Shown here piece after piece: positions 52,689 to 61,228 of a stretch of DNA of 64,000 nt. The stretch comes from Gloeothece verrucosa PCC 7822 (GTDB lineage: Bacteria; Cyanobacteriota; Cyanobacteriia; Cyanobacteriales; Microcystaceae), in assembly GCF_000147335.1 (NCBI RefSeq), contig NC_014501.1:1054001-1118000 (forward strand). The letters run 5' to 3'. Below the pieces are notes generated by a model that was given only the letters and a program-made list of their open reading frames with translations, did not search any database and had not been told where the DNA came from. The number at the start of each line of letters is the position of its first letter. Position 1 is the first letter of the stretch. The position numbers were made by a program, and so were the translations under genes.

Positions 52689-54443
52689 TTATTGACCTAA
52701 ATTTACCTGAAAATAAAAACCATCATCTTGAATATTATTACTTCTATCTTGGAGATTAACCCAAGGAACTGCATAATCTAAGCGTATTTTCAAGTTTTTA
52801 AAGGGATTCCAGATCAATCCAACTCCAGTTCCCATCAAAAAAGTTTCAGAAGGTAAAGAAGTGGGATTCCCAGAAGTATTCCAGACCTTACCCAAATCTA
52901 TAAAGGGTGCAATCTGAAAATAAGGATTTTTATTAGTATCTCGTACTATTGTAATGCGATCTTCTACAGAAAGGCGAAAACCATTATCTCCTGAACGAGC
53001 ATTTTGACGATAACCCCGCACAGATTGACCGCCACCAATAACAAATAAATAATAAGAAATCAGGGGATCAGCACTCAGTTGCAACTCAGCTTGAACAATG
53101 ATTAAATGATCATCTCCTAAACGTTGTACACGTTGTCCCTGCCCTAACCAACTAAAAAAAGATCCCTTCGGCAAAAATTCGTTCTGAGAAAACTGGCTTC
53201 TATTAGTGCGTTGTGTCCCCAAATTAAATTGTGATCGCAGTAACCAAAATCCTTTATTATCTCGTTTAAGATAATCCTGACTAAACAGAATTACTTGACT
53301 ATTGGTACTTTCAAGCGTTTCGAGTCTTCCTAGTCCAAGGGTACGCCCATCCTGATATTGAAAACTTAATGAGAGGGCCAATTCGTCAGATAAAGTTCGC
53401 TTTAAAGGTTGACGATAATTAAGTTGATAAACTTGGCTTTGTCCTGAAATTCCCAATTGATCAAACGGTGGTAGAGTGATTTTTGTCCATTGAGGAGTTA
53501 CTCTTAATTGTATGGTTCCCTCCCTTGGATTAACAGGAATTTGATAGGTGGCATCTAAAAACCTACTCCCATTAGTCGTACTGTTATAGTAACTAAAATT
53601 AATGGGGTCGCCATTACCCGTTAGGTTACCGTAAGATAACTCTGCGCCTAAACGTTCAGAACCGATGGTAGGAGGAGAATAATTGTCGGCACTCAAAGAT
53701 CCCGCAATAGGAATGGCTTCTGTGACAGTAACCACTAAAATGCTTAAACCGGCTTGACCAGAACTTTTTAAACTGGCTTCTATATTGTCGAATAAGGGAT
53801 TAATATTGAGTAATCTTAGTTTTTTTTCCAATTGTATAATATTTACTGGCAAACCCACTCCCAAAGCAATCCGACTACACAAATAAGATAGATTTAACCG
53901 CTCTCTTCCTAAAAGTTGAATTTGGGATAAACGGCCTTCTAAAACGGGAATAACAGCTACGCCTTGATCAGTGATCGTGAGCGGGTTTTGGGGATTGGCC
54001 TTGGAGGTAATATAACCCTCATTGAGATAAAGTTGAGTAATTAGATTAGCTAGATTAAAATACAGTTGGCTAAATTCTTCTTTTGATAAGGTTTTTTCTT
54101 GATAAGTAGCAATAATTTTTTGGATATCATCATTTTTTAAAAGTTTTTTTTGATTAAAAACGCTACTGCCTCTAACTTCAATGACCACTGTCTGGTTTTC
54201 GAGTTGTAAGGTCAATAAAGCAATAGAAGGAGTGTGAGAAGATAAAGGAGGAGGTTGATAGGAACAAGATTCTGGGACAGCTTGTTTTTGAGGGCTATTG
54301 AGGTCGGTTTTTTGAGCAATAAGGCTTGGTTTTAAGACTTTAGGTGTGTTTAAAGCATAACTGCTGGTCACTCTCAGATAATGGGTAGCCACCAGCAAAA
54401 TTATCAATAGCCTTAACACAGGAAGATGAAAGAGACGAAACAT
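52689..54443 (-). CDS. TpsB-type outer-membrane transporter (ShlB/FhaC family)
   Basis: This 584-residue outer-membrane protein secretes the exoprotein encoded just downstream. A signal peptide (about 1-31) is followed by two POTRA domains (about 75-235; IALLTLQLENQTVVIEVRGS and VIPVLEGRLSQIQLLG). A 16-strand barrel domain of the ShlB/FhaC/HecB family follows (about 240-584). The conserved barrel motif GGGQSVRGYRQNARSGDNG, including VRGYR of the L6 loop, lies near residue 470. The last residue is Q following NLG, not the more usual aromatic. The gene is 55 bases upstream of the TpsA-CHAT gene. Confidence 0.93.
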   Translation of the reverse strand: MFRLFHLPVLRLLIILLVATHYLRVTSSYALNTPKVLKPSLIAQKTDLNSPQKQAVPESCSYQPPPLSSHTPSIALLTLQLENQTVVIEVRGSSVFNQKKLLKNDDIQKIIATYQEKTLSKEEFSQLYFNLANLITQLYLNEGYITSKANPQNPLTITDQGVAVIPVLEGRLSQIQLLGRERLNLSYLCSRIALGVGLPVNIIQLEKKLRLLNINPLFDNIEASLKSSGQAGLSILVVTVTEAIPIAGSLSADNYSPPTIGSERLGAELSYGNLTGNGDPINFSYYNSTTNGSRFLDATYQIPVNPREGTIQLRVTPQWTKITLPPFDQLGISGQSQVYQLNYRQPLKRTLSDELALSLSFQYQDGRTLGLGRLETLESTNSQVILFSQDYLKRDNKGFWLLRSQFNLGTQRTNRSQFSQNEFLPKGSFFSWLGQGQRVQRLGDDHLIIVQAELQLSADPLISYYLFVIGGGQSVRGYRQNARSGDNGFRLSVEDRITIVRDTNKNPYFQIAPFIDLGKVWNTSGNPTSLPSETFLMGTGVGLIWNPFKNLKIRLDYAVPWVNLQDRSNNIQDDGFYFQVNLGQ

Positions 54444-54550
54444 AAGAAAAATAGCTGAACTGTCGAGCTTGGATTAGTCGAGCAAGACTTTTAGAAGATG
54501 ATCTTGGAGATTATCATGAGTAAATAGAAGTTAACGATCTATAAAATAAT

Positions 54551-55369
54551 ATGGTGACTCAATTTTTAGAGCAACTCAAAAATATATTTAAAGAAATGGA
54601 CCGGGCATTAATTGCCTATTCGGGTGGGGTTGATAGTACCTTGGTGGCCAAAATTGCTTATGATGTCTTGGGTGATCGCGCTTTAGCGGTTACGGCGGTT
54701 TCTCCCTCTCTTTTACCTGAAGAATTAGAAGATGCTAAAATTCAAGCGGCTAGTATCGGCATTGCTCATGAATTGATCCAAACCCATGAGATGGAAAATC
54801 CCAACTATACTAGCAACCCTGTCAACCGTTGTTATTTTTGTAAAAGTGAACTGCATGATACCTTAAAACCGTTAGCCCTCGGGCGGGGTTATCCTTATAT
54901 CGTTGATGGGGTTAATGGAGATGACTTACAAGATTATCGGCCAGGAATTCGAGCGGCTCAAGAAAGAGGCGTGCGATCGCCTTTGGCCGAAGCTGGCATC
55001 ACTAAAGCACAGGTGCGTCAACTTTCCCAATATTTGGGACTACCCTGGTGGGATAAACCGGCTCAACCTTGTTTATCTTCTCGTTTTCCCTATGGTGAAG
55101 AAATTACGATCGCTAAACTGCAACGGGTAGGGCGGGCAGAGATTTACTTACGTAAACTGGGTTATCAAGGTGTGAGAGTGCGTTCTCAAGGAGATACAGC
55201 CCGTCTTGAACTTCCACCTGAAGCTATTCGAGAATTTGTCTTAAACACAGATTTAGAGCAATTGGTGGCGGCTTTTCAAGAGTATGGCTTTATATATGTC
55301 ACCCTAGATTTAGAAGGTTACCGGAGTGGAAAACTTAATCGAGAGTTAGCCATTAACACTATTGCCTAA
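54551..55369 (+). CDS. larE: LarE-type sacrificial sulfur transferase
   Basis: This PP-loop enzyme of 272 residues adenylates its nicotinic-acid-derived substrate and donates sulfur from a protein cysteine during synthesis of the nickel-pincer cofactor of lactate racemase. The P-loop is AYSGGVDSTLVAKIA near residue 23. CYFCKSEL lies near residue 94 and PCLSSRFPYG near residue 176, where the sacrificial cysteine of LarE lies in characterised members. No larA, larB or larC is adjacent, so its biological partner here is uncertain. It is divergent from the tpsB gene and upstream of rqcH. Confidence 0.9.
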   Translation: MVTQFLEQLKNIFKEMDRALIAYSGGVDSTLVAKIAYDVLGDRALAVTAVSPSLLPEELEDAKIQAASIGIAHELIQTHEMENPNYTSNPVNRCYFCKSELHDTLKPLALGRGYPYIVDGVNGDDLQDYRPGIRAAQERGVRSPLAEAGITKAQVRQLSQYLGLPWWDKPAQPCLSSRFPYGEEITIAKLQRVGRAEIYLRKLGYQGVRVRSQGDTARLELPPEAIREFVLNTDLEQLVAAFQEYGFIYVTLDLEGYRSGKLNRELAINTIA

Positions 55370-55455
55370 TGACTATTGACTATTGACTAATGCCTAATGC
55401 CTAATGCCTAATGACTAATGCCTAATGACTAATGACTATTGACTAATAACTATTA
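55369..55455 (+). repeat. short tandem repeats (CTAATGC/CTATTGA heptamers)
   Basis: The 90-base gap between larE and rqcH is a run of heptamers such as TAATGCC, TAATGAC and TATTGAC, repeated about twelve times with variations. The larE stop codon is the first TAA of the array. This is a cyanobacterial short-tandem-repeat region. Confidence 0.85.
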
Positions 55456-55459
55456 AACA

Positions 55460-57181
55460 ATGCAATCCGTTGACTATACTACTCTAGCCGCCATATCCAC
55501 TGACTTACAAACCCATTGGTTACCCGCCCGGGTTGAACAAGTCTATCAGCGTGATCGCCATACGATCGCCCTTGCTTTACGAACTCTCAAAACCCGAGGA
55601 TGGTTAACCATTTCTTGGCATCCTGTAGCGGCGCGAATTTGTATGAGTGAACCACCGCCTCGCACGCCTGATACTTTTACCTTTAGCGATCAACTCCGTC
55701 ATCAGTTAAACGGATATGCTTTAATTGCCTTAAATGCGATCGCCCCTTGGGAAAGAGTCATTGATTTTCAGTTTGCCAAACGTCCTGGTGAGCCGGCGGT
55801 TTGGCATTTATATGTAGAGATTATGGGCAAATATAGCAATGTCATCCTAACAGATGCAAGTAACGAAATTGTTACAGTGGCCCATCAAGTGAATGCCCAA
55901 CAATCTAGCGTTCGCACGGTTCAAACCGGACAACCCTATGAACTCCCCCCGACTTTAACCGGCACTAAACCCAGTTTAGATGAAACCTTCCTCCGTTGGA
56001 GGGAACGAGTCAGTCTGGTACCGGGAAAATTACAGCGTCAGCTACTCGAGAGTTATCGGGGGTTGAGTCCCACTGTGGCACGTGCAATGATTAAGATGTC
56101 GGCACTCGATCCGCAACAGTCTACCGATACCCTAACGGATGCAGATTGGAAAAATTTGTTTGACTATTGGCAAGAATGGTTAAAGGTATTACAAACCGGT
56201 AACTTTACCCCAGGTTGGTCAGCCGATGGGGGGTATACTGTTCTGGGTTGGGATATGATTGAACCGGTTAAAACGGTGCAAATCTTGCTGGATCGCTATT
56301 ATAGTGACCAAGTTAATCAAGAAAAATTTAGCCAACTCCGTCATCAATTAACCCAAAAAATCAATAATCTTTTCGGAAAATTGCGGGTTAAAGCTGATGG
56401 GTTTAGCCAACGCTTACAACAGTCAGAAGAAGCGGACCGCTATCGACAACAGGCAGATTTATTAATGGCTAATCTGCATCAATGGAAAGCGGGAATGACA
56501 TCAATTACCTTAAACGATTTTGAAACTGGCCAACCGGTTAACATCTCTCTTAACCCTGAAAAAAATGCGGTACAAAATGCTCAAAGTCTCTATAAACAAC
56601 ATCAAAAACTGAAACGGGCCCGTAGTGCAGTGGAACCGTTATTAAAGGATGTGGTGTCTGAAATCAATTATTTGGAACAAGTAGAAGCGAGTTTGAATCA
56701 GATAGAGGGATATACAAACCCAGAAGATTTAAAGGCTTTGGAAGAAATTCGAGAGGAACTGATCGCACAAAATTATATTCAAGATGCTCAACAACGGAGT
56801 GCAGAGTCTTCTGATGAATCACTCCCTTATCGTTATCCGACTCCGTCGGGTTTTGAAGTCTGGATCGGCAGAAATAACCGACAAAATGATAAGTTAACCT
56901 TTAGGGTGGCAACGGATTATGATTTATGGTTTCATACCCAAGAGATCGCCGGTTCTCATGTCCTTTTACGCTTAGAACCTGGGTCAGTCCCCGATGAAGC
57001 TGACTTACAAACCGCAGCCAATTGGGCGGCTTATTATAGCCGTGCTAGACAAAGCGAACAAGTGGCCGTTGTTTATACAGAACCTAAGTATGTCTATAAA
57101 CCTAAAGGCGCTCTGCCGGGAATGGTTGTCTATAAGCGCGAACGGATTTTGTGGGGTTATCCGCATAACATAACAGGATAA
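55460..57181 (+). CDS. rqcH: RqcH/NFACT-family ribosome quality control protein
   Basis: This 573-residue NFACT protein, the bacterial Rqc2/NEMF homologue, binds the 50S subunit of a stalled ribosome with a peptidyl-tRNA and directs C-terminal alanine tailing. NFACT-N (about 1-200; FDxxTLAAI-like start SVDYTTLAAISTDLQ and FAKRPGE with the tRNA-contacting residues), a helical middle with coiled coil (about 300-440), and NFACT-R (about 450-573; YDLWFHTQEIAGSHVLL) are all visible. It was long annotated as a fibronectin-binding protein. The length is typical. The start is the ATG at 55460 just after the heptamer array. Confidence 0.93.
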   Translation: MQSVDYTTLAAISTDLQTHWLPARVEQVYQRDRHTIALALRTLKTRGWLTISWHPVAARICMSEPPPRTPDTFTFSDQLRHQLNGYALIALNAIAPWERVIDFQFAKRPGEPAVWHLYVEIMGKYSNVILTDASNEIVTVAHQVNAQQSSVRTVQTGQPYELPPTLTGTKPSLDETFLRWRERVSLVPGKLQRQLLESYRGLSPTVARAMIKMSALDPQQSTDTLTDADWKNLFDYWQEWLKVLQTGNFTPGWSADGGYTVLGWDMIEPVKTVQILLDRYYSDQVNQEKFSQLRHQLTQKINNLFGKLRVKADGFSQRLQQSEEADRYRQQADLLMANLHQWKAGMTSITLNDFETGQPVNISLNPEKNAVQNAQSLYKQHQKLKRARSAVEPLLKDVVSEINYLEQVEASLNQIEGYTNPEDLKALEEIREELIAQNYIQDAQQRSAESSDESLPYRYPTPSGFEVWIGRNNRQNDKLTFRVATDYDLWFHTQEIAGSHVLLRLEPGSVPDEADLQTAANWAAYYSRARQSEQVAVVYTEPKYVYKPKGALPGMVVYKRERILWGYPHNITG

Positions 57182-57268
57182 CGAATAAATGTCTAGTCGT
57201 AATAAAAAGTTTATTTTTTTTTACAAATAGGCGTAACTGATGTTACAATTTTTATTAAGAGGACAGGT

Positions 57269-57445
57269 ATGCTGGCGAATTGGGAACGCGCAGCAAAGAT
57301 TTCCTCAAAGCAACAACAACAAGCGTCTAGGGAGTCTGGCGATCGCTATTTTGAGCTATGCAAAGAACGAGTTTTTCGGCGATCGTATAGACTTCTTTTA
57401 TTTTTATTGATGGCAAAAGAAGAAGAAAATAAAATTACAAATTAA
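57269..57445 (+). CDS. possible small ORF
   Basis: A 58-codon frame with an ATG at 57269, preceded by AAGAGGA at a plausible spacing, ends 17 bases before the PhzF-like start. The peptide is basic, with QQQQ and a hydrophobic LLLFLLM stretch near residue 46. It contains HIP1-like GCGATCGC octamers. I do not recognise it; it may be chance. Confidence 0.25.
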   Translation: MLANWERAAKISSKQQQQASRESGDRYFELCKERVFRRSYRLLLFLLMAKEEENKITN

Positions 57446-57461
57446 TCTCGATTGTTAAACA

Positions 57462-58370
57462 ATGGACTATCAATTTTTAACGGCAGACGTATTTACCGAT
57501 CAAATATTTGGCGGCAATCCCTTGGCAGTTTTTCCCAAAGCCGAAGGACTCACCAGTGCCCAAATGCAACTTATAGCCAAAGAATTCAACTACTCAGAAA
57601 CGGTATTTGTCCTACCGCCAGAAACGCCCCAAGGCACTCGTAAACTTCGTATTTTTACGCCCGGGGCTGAACTTCCTTTTGCCGGACATCCTACTGTGGG
57701 AACAGCGTACATTCTCGCTGCTATAGAAGATATTCCTTTGAGTGATGAAATAAGCACAATTATTTTTGAAGAAGGGGTTGGACCTGTGCCGGTTAAAATT
57801 CACACTTCAGGGGGAAAACCCGTTTATACAGAACTGACGGCGGCACAACTACCGGAATTTGGTCCATTACCTCCTTGTATTCCTGAACTAGCGGCTGTAT
57901 TATCCATCACTCCGGGGGATTTTCTGGAGGGACAATATACTCCTCAAGCTGTATCCTGTGGCGTTCCTTTTCTGTTTATTCCTGTTAAAAATCGGCAAAT
58001 TTTAGGGCAGGTACAATTAAATCGAGAGCAGTGGAAACGAGTATTAGAAAATTATTGGGCGAATTCAGTGTATGTTTTTTGTTTTGATCCAGAATTAGCC
58101 GGTTCCGATCTGCGTTCACGAATGTTTGCTCCGGCTTTAGGTGTAGAAGAAGACCCGGCTACCGGTTCGGCGGCTACTGCTTTGGCAGGATATTTAGGTA
58201 TTCGAAATCCTCTATCTGATGGAAGATTAAGCTGGAGAGTTGAGCAAGGTTTTGAGATGGGACGACCGAGTTTATTACAAGTAGAAGCTGATAAAAAAGC
58301 GGGAGAAATTATTCAAATTCGAGTGGGCGGAGCTTCAGTATTAGTCAGTCAGGGAGTGATGAAAATCTAA
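57462..58370 (+). CDS. PhzF-family isomerase
   Basis: This 302-residue PhzF/DapF-fold protein has the N-terminal [21 protein letters not shown] segment, the catalytic Glu in [11 protein letters not shown] near residue 45, [11 protein letters not shown] near residue 71, and [17 protein letters not shown] near residue 228 in the second half of the pseudo-twofold. PhzF enzymes catalyse proton shifts in small cyclic or amino substrates; the substrate here is unknown and no phenazine genes are present. The frame overlapping at 57452-57643 is a shadow. Confidence 0.93.
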   Translation: MDYQFLTADVFTDQIFGGNPLAVFPKAEGLTSAQMQLIAKEFNYSETVFVLPPETPQGTRKLRIFTPGAELPFAGHPTVGTAYILAAIEDIPLSDEISTIIFEEGVGPVPVKIHTSGGKPVYTELTAAQLPEFGPLPPCIPELAAVLSITPGDFLEGQYTPQAVSCGVPFLFIPVKNRQILGQVQLNREQWKRVLENYWANSVYVFCFDPELAGSDLRSRMFAPALGVEEDPATGSAATALAGYLGIRNPLSDGRLSWRVEQGFEMGRPSLLQVEADKKAGEIIQIRVGGASVLVSQGVMKI

Positions 58371-58569
58371 CTCTAGGTAGAGGGTTCTGTTATACACTTA
58401 TCCTTTACCTTTAGAAAAATTTTTATTGAGTATGTATAGTTTTTTTGCTATTAGTTCAATTCGCCTTGGGACATCCCCTCATCGTGAAGTAAATTTAAGT
58501 TTTTCCTATCGAATTTTTTACAAACGTTGTTTAAAATAAGCACTAATTCATAAATGGAGAATGATGATT

Positions 58570-58917
58570 ATGGCTCGTTATACTTGTTCAACTTTGGTTA
58601 AGGCCTCAGTTGAAAAACTTCCCAATTTACTCGCCCAAATCTTACGTTCATGTGAATTTGAAGTCATTTATCAATCATTAGACTATATAAGAGCGAGAGA
58701 AATGCCCGGCAAAATTATTTTTTCTAAGCTGGTTAGTGTGGATGTTTTCATCGACACAGCAAAAACAAAAAATAATCAAGTTTCCATCACCTGGGTGGTC
58801 AAAAATGATGAATTACCTTTATATCAAGAGAATCACTGTTGGCAACACTTTGAACAAATTCAGCAAGCCATCAAAGGAACTTCTCAATGGGATTTAGTCG
58901 ATTGTATTGCTAATTAA
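58570..58917 (+). CDS. small hypothetical protein
   Basis: This 115-residue protein begins MARYTCSTLVKASVEKLPNL. It has an alpha-beta pattern: LLAQILRSCEFEVIYQS, ARE-MPGKIIFSKLVSVDVFI and QVSITWVVKNDELPLY. Mature features are a helix-strand-strand fold of about 100 residues and no signal peptide. I recall similar cyanobacterial proteins of unknown function but no name. The start is placed at the ATG at 58570 rather than the earlier ATG at 58561. Confidence 0.65.
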   Translation: MARYTCSTLVKASVEKLPNLLAQILRSCEFEVIYQSLDYIRAREMPGKIIFSKLVSVDVFIDTAKTKNNQVSITWVVKNDELPLYQENHCWQHFEQIQQAIKGTSQWDLVDCIAN

Positions 58918-58970
58918 CAGTTTTTTGACCGTCCTAAACTATCTTTTCAGATCACTCCTTGCGCTATAAT

Positions 58971-59519
58971 CTAGCTAAAAATAAATTTGCAGATATAAAC
59001 AGAACTGAGAATTCCCACCACATCAGCGATTAAACCGGCAATTAGAGCATAACGAATTTTTTTAATGCCAACTGAGCCAAAATAAACGGCTAAAACATAA
59101 AAAGTTGTTTCTGATGAACCATACATTGTTGCACCAATTTTAGCAAAAAGGGAATCGGGTCCAAATTGGTTAACAAGGTCGCTTAATATCCCAAATGAAC
59201 CACTACCGGACAGAGAACGCATAACCCCTAATAAAAAATTTTCTGGAGGAAAGCCAATTAAATTTAGTATAGGGGTAAGACCCATTAACATGACATCTAA
59301 AGCCCCTGATGCCCGAAACATTCCAATAGCCACTAAAATAGCCACTAAATAGGGAATAATCTGTACAGCAATGGTAAAACCTTCTTTTGCTCCCTCGACA
59401 AAAACTTCATAAACTTTAACTTTTTTAACGAGTAATCCGTAAAAAGGAATACAGCACAAAAAAAGCGGAATAATATATTTAGCCAGTTCATTAAAACTAT
59501 CAATTATTGAATTAATCAT
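58971..59519 (-). CDS. spmB: SpmB-like nucleoside-recognition membrane protein
   Basis: This 182-residue membrane protein matches SpmB, the partner of SpmA originally described in Bacillus spore-core dehydration. Several hydrophobic helices and the recognisable VMRSLSGSGSFGILSDLV and GATMYGSSETTFYVLAVYFG stretches (near residues 89 and 130) are seen. The latter is the conserved Gate/nucleoside-recognition motif. This organism does not sporulate, so a transport or ion-exchange function is likely. It overlaps the spmA-type gene by eight bases and is translationally coupled to it. Confidence 0.88.
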   Translation of the reverse strand: MINSIIDSFNELAKYIIPLFLCCIPFYGLLVKKVKVYEVFVEGAKEGFTIAVQIIPYLVAILVAIGMFRASGALDVMLMGLTPILNLIGFPPENFLLGVMRSLSGSGSFGILSDLVNQFGPDSLFAKIGATMYGSSETTFYVLAVYFGSVGIKKIRYALIAGLIADVVGILSSVYICKFIFS

Positions 59520-60183
59520 TAACGTTTTCCTCTTCTGTTATCTCAGCGTGATTGATTTTATGGGAATTTGAGGTAGAAATAAGGGGGAAATCTTGGTATA
59601 CGGGTTCGAGCTTAAATCGTTTCATTTTCGAGAGTATTATCGCTGAAATAATGGCCGAAGTTGTGGATAAACCGGTGGCTAAAATCGTCGGTAAAAAAAT
59701 CTCACTCGACGCTCCTTTCATCAGTGCTACAACTTGCGCCGGTAAAATTAACTGTACACTAGAAGTATTAATGGCTAAAAACATACACATGGCATTAGTG
59801 GCCGTATCTTTACGAGGATTAAGCTCTTGTAATTCTTGCATGGCTTTTAATCCTAAAGGCGTAGCGGCATTTCCTAATCCCAAGACATTTGCTGACATAT
59901 TTAAAACAATAGAACCCATAGCCGGATGCTCAGGGGGAACATCCGGAAAAAGCCGCACAGTAATCGGTTTAACCACTTTAGCAATAACATGAACTAAGCC
60001 CGATTCTTCGGCAATTTTCATCACTCCTAACCAGAGTGCCATAGTACCAATTAAACCAATGGCAATTTCTACTGCCGTTTCAGCACTGCTAATGGCGGCT
60101 TCTGTTACTTTGTCGATGTTGCCAGTGAAACTGCCTACAATAACAGAAATAAAAATAATTCCAAACCAGATATAGTTAAGCAT
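59512..60183 (-). CDS. spmA: SpmA-like nucleoside-recognition membrane protein
   Basis: This 223-residue integral membrane protein of the SpmA family shows MALWLGVMKIAEESGLV near residue 46. GSIVLNMSANVLGLGNAATP lies near residue 90, with conserved Asn/Gly residues, and AINTSSVQLILPAQ near residue 135. Cyanobacterial and archaeal homologues of spmA/spmB occur as adjacent genes as here. The C-terminal tail (about 190-223) is hydrophilic and acidic. It is the first gene of the two-gene unit; its upstream region lies next to the tRNA gene. Confidence 0.88.
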   Translation of the reverse strand: MLNYIWFGIIFISVIVGSFTGNIDKVTEAAISSAETAVEIAIGLIGTMALWLGVMKIAEESGLVHVIAKVVKPITVRLFPDVPPEHPAMGSIVLNMSANVLGLGNAATPLGLKAMQELQELNPRKDTATNAMCMFLAINTSSVQLILPAQVVALMKGASSEIFLPTILATGLSTTSAIISAIILSKMKRFKLEPVYQDFPLISTSNSHKINHAEITEEENVND

Positions 60184-60319
60184 TCCCGATACGCTGCGCC
60201 CGAATAAAAAAGACGATGAAATATCTTACAAATATTTGGAGAGTTAGACAACAACCATGATCGATTCGTTCCCTTAACTACTGGGTAAGGACAGGAAAAA
60301 CAGTAAGCACTTTGTTAAA

Positions 60320-60392
60320 TCCAGGGTGCAGGAGTTGAACCTGCCTTGGGCGAATTATGAGTTCGCTGCCTCAACCGCTCGGCCAACCCTGG
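60320..60392 (-). tRNA. tRNA with CAU anticodon, probably tRNA-Ile2
   Basis: A complete 73-nt cloverleaf: acceptor CCAGGGT/ACCCTGG with A73, D-arm GCC/GGC, anticodon stem GCGAA/TTCGC around loop CTCATAA (anticodon CAT), 5-base variable loop, and T-arm GCAGG/CCTGC with TTCAACT. No 3' CCA is encoded. It lacks the three G-C pairs of initiator tRNA, so it is not fMet. The D-arm resembles plastid trnI-CAU, favouring Ile2 (lysidine-modified, reads AUA) over elongator Met. Confidence 0.95.
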
Positions 60393-60506
60393 AGAATAGA
60401 CAAGACAACCTAATTATAACCGATTACGACTTTATTGTTGCCAGGTGAGTTAGAATCTATTCTAACCAAAATCAGATTTATCTCTACTCTTATAATACGA
60501 GTTAAT

Positions 60507-61217
60507 ATGAAATTTACGTTTACGCCTACCATAGCATTGAGTATCGTTTTAGTGAGCGTCATGTTAGGGGCTGGCACCGCCACCGGAGTTTATAGCTATA
60601 AAATGGGTTATGAAGCTCTTAAAGGAGTCAGCCAACCCGACACCAACCCCACCCAAAAATTAGCAAGCGGCAAAAAAGCGTCTTTAAATCCCCAGGAATT
60701 TGTGCCGGTTAAGGAAAAAGATATCCTCAAAAAAGTCAACGATTATATTAAAAACCAAAAAAACGCCTCCTCATCTAAAAAAGCGCAAAAAGAAGCCTCA
60801 AAAGGCGACAAACAAAGTGCCGTTAATCCTTCCGATGATCAAGCCGCCAGTCAAAACTCTCAAGTTGCCCAAAAATTCCCCTTACAGGTGGAAGATCAGG
60901 GAGTTACCCTGGAAATTGCTAACGCCATAGAACAAGGTGGTTCATTATTCTTAGATGTAGCCCTAAAAAATAATGGACAAAAAGCGGTACAGTTTCTCTA
61001 CAGTTTTTTAGAAGTCAAAGATAGTCAAGGTAATGCCTTGAGTGCTACGACAGATGGATTACCGGCACAATTACCGCCTAATGGCGAAAATTTTCGGGGA
61101 AAAATTCAAATTCCTGGCACCTCAAACCTTGAAGGACAACAGCTTTCCCTGCGTTTAACCGATTATCCCGCGCAAAAACTACAACTGTCTATTGCTAACA
61201 TTCCAGTGGTGAGATAG
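60507..61217 (+). CDS. membrane-anchored or exported hypothetical protein
   Basis: This 236-residue protein has an N-terminal hydrophobic helix (about 8-30) resembling a signal anchor. A hydrophilic, lysine-, serine- and glutamine-rich region follows (about 45-115; NASSSKKAQKEASKG). The C-terminal beta-sandwich-like domain (about 120-236) contains VALKNNGQKAVQFLYSFLEV and a Greek-key-like LSLRLTDYPAQ end, similar to DUF4352-type immunoglobulin folds (inference). The ATG at 60507 is the natural start. The HlyC/CNNM transporter gene begins 11 bases downstream, so co-transcription is very likely. Confidence 0.75.
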   Translation: MKFTFTPTIALSIVLVSVMLGAGTATGVYSYKMGYEALKGVSQPDTNPTQKLASGKKASLNPQEFVPVKEKDILKKVNDYIKNQKNASSSKKAQKEASKGDKQSAVNPSDDQAASQNSQVAQKFPLQVEDQGVTLEIANAIEQGGSLFLDVALKNNGQKAVQFLYSFLEVKDSQGNALSATTDGLPAQLPPNGENFRGKIQIPGTSNLEGQQLSLRLTDYPAQKLQLSIANIPVVR

Positions 61218-61228
61218 AGGATTCAACC

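Noticed and set aside
60320..60392. Initiator tRNA-fMet
   Set aside because: The anticodon stem lacks the run of three G-C pairs, and the acceptor and D-arm fit a tRNA-Ile2/elongator type instead.
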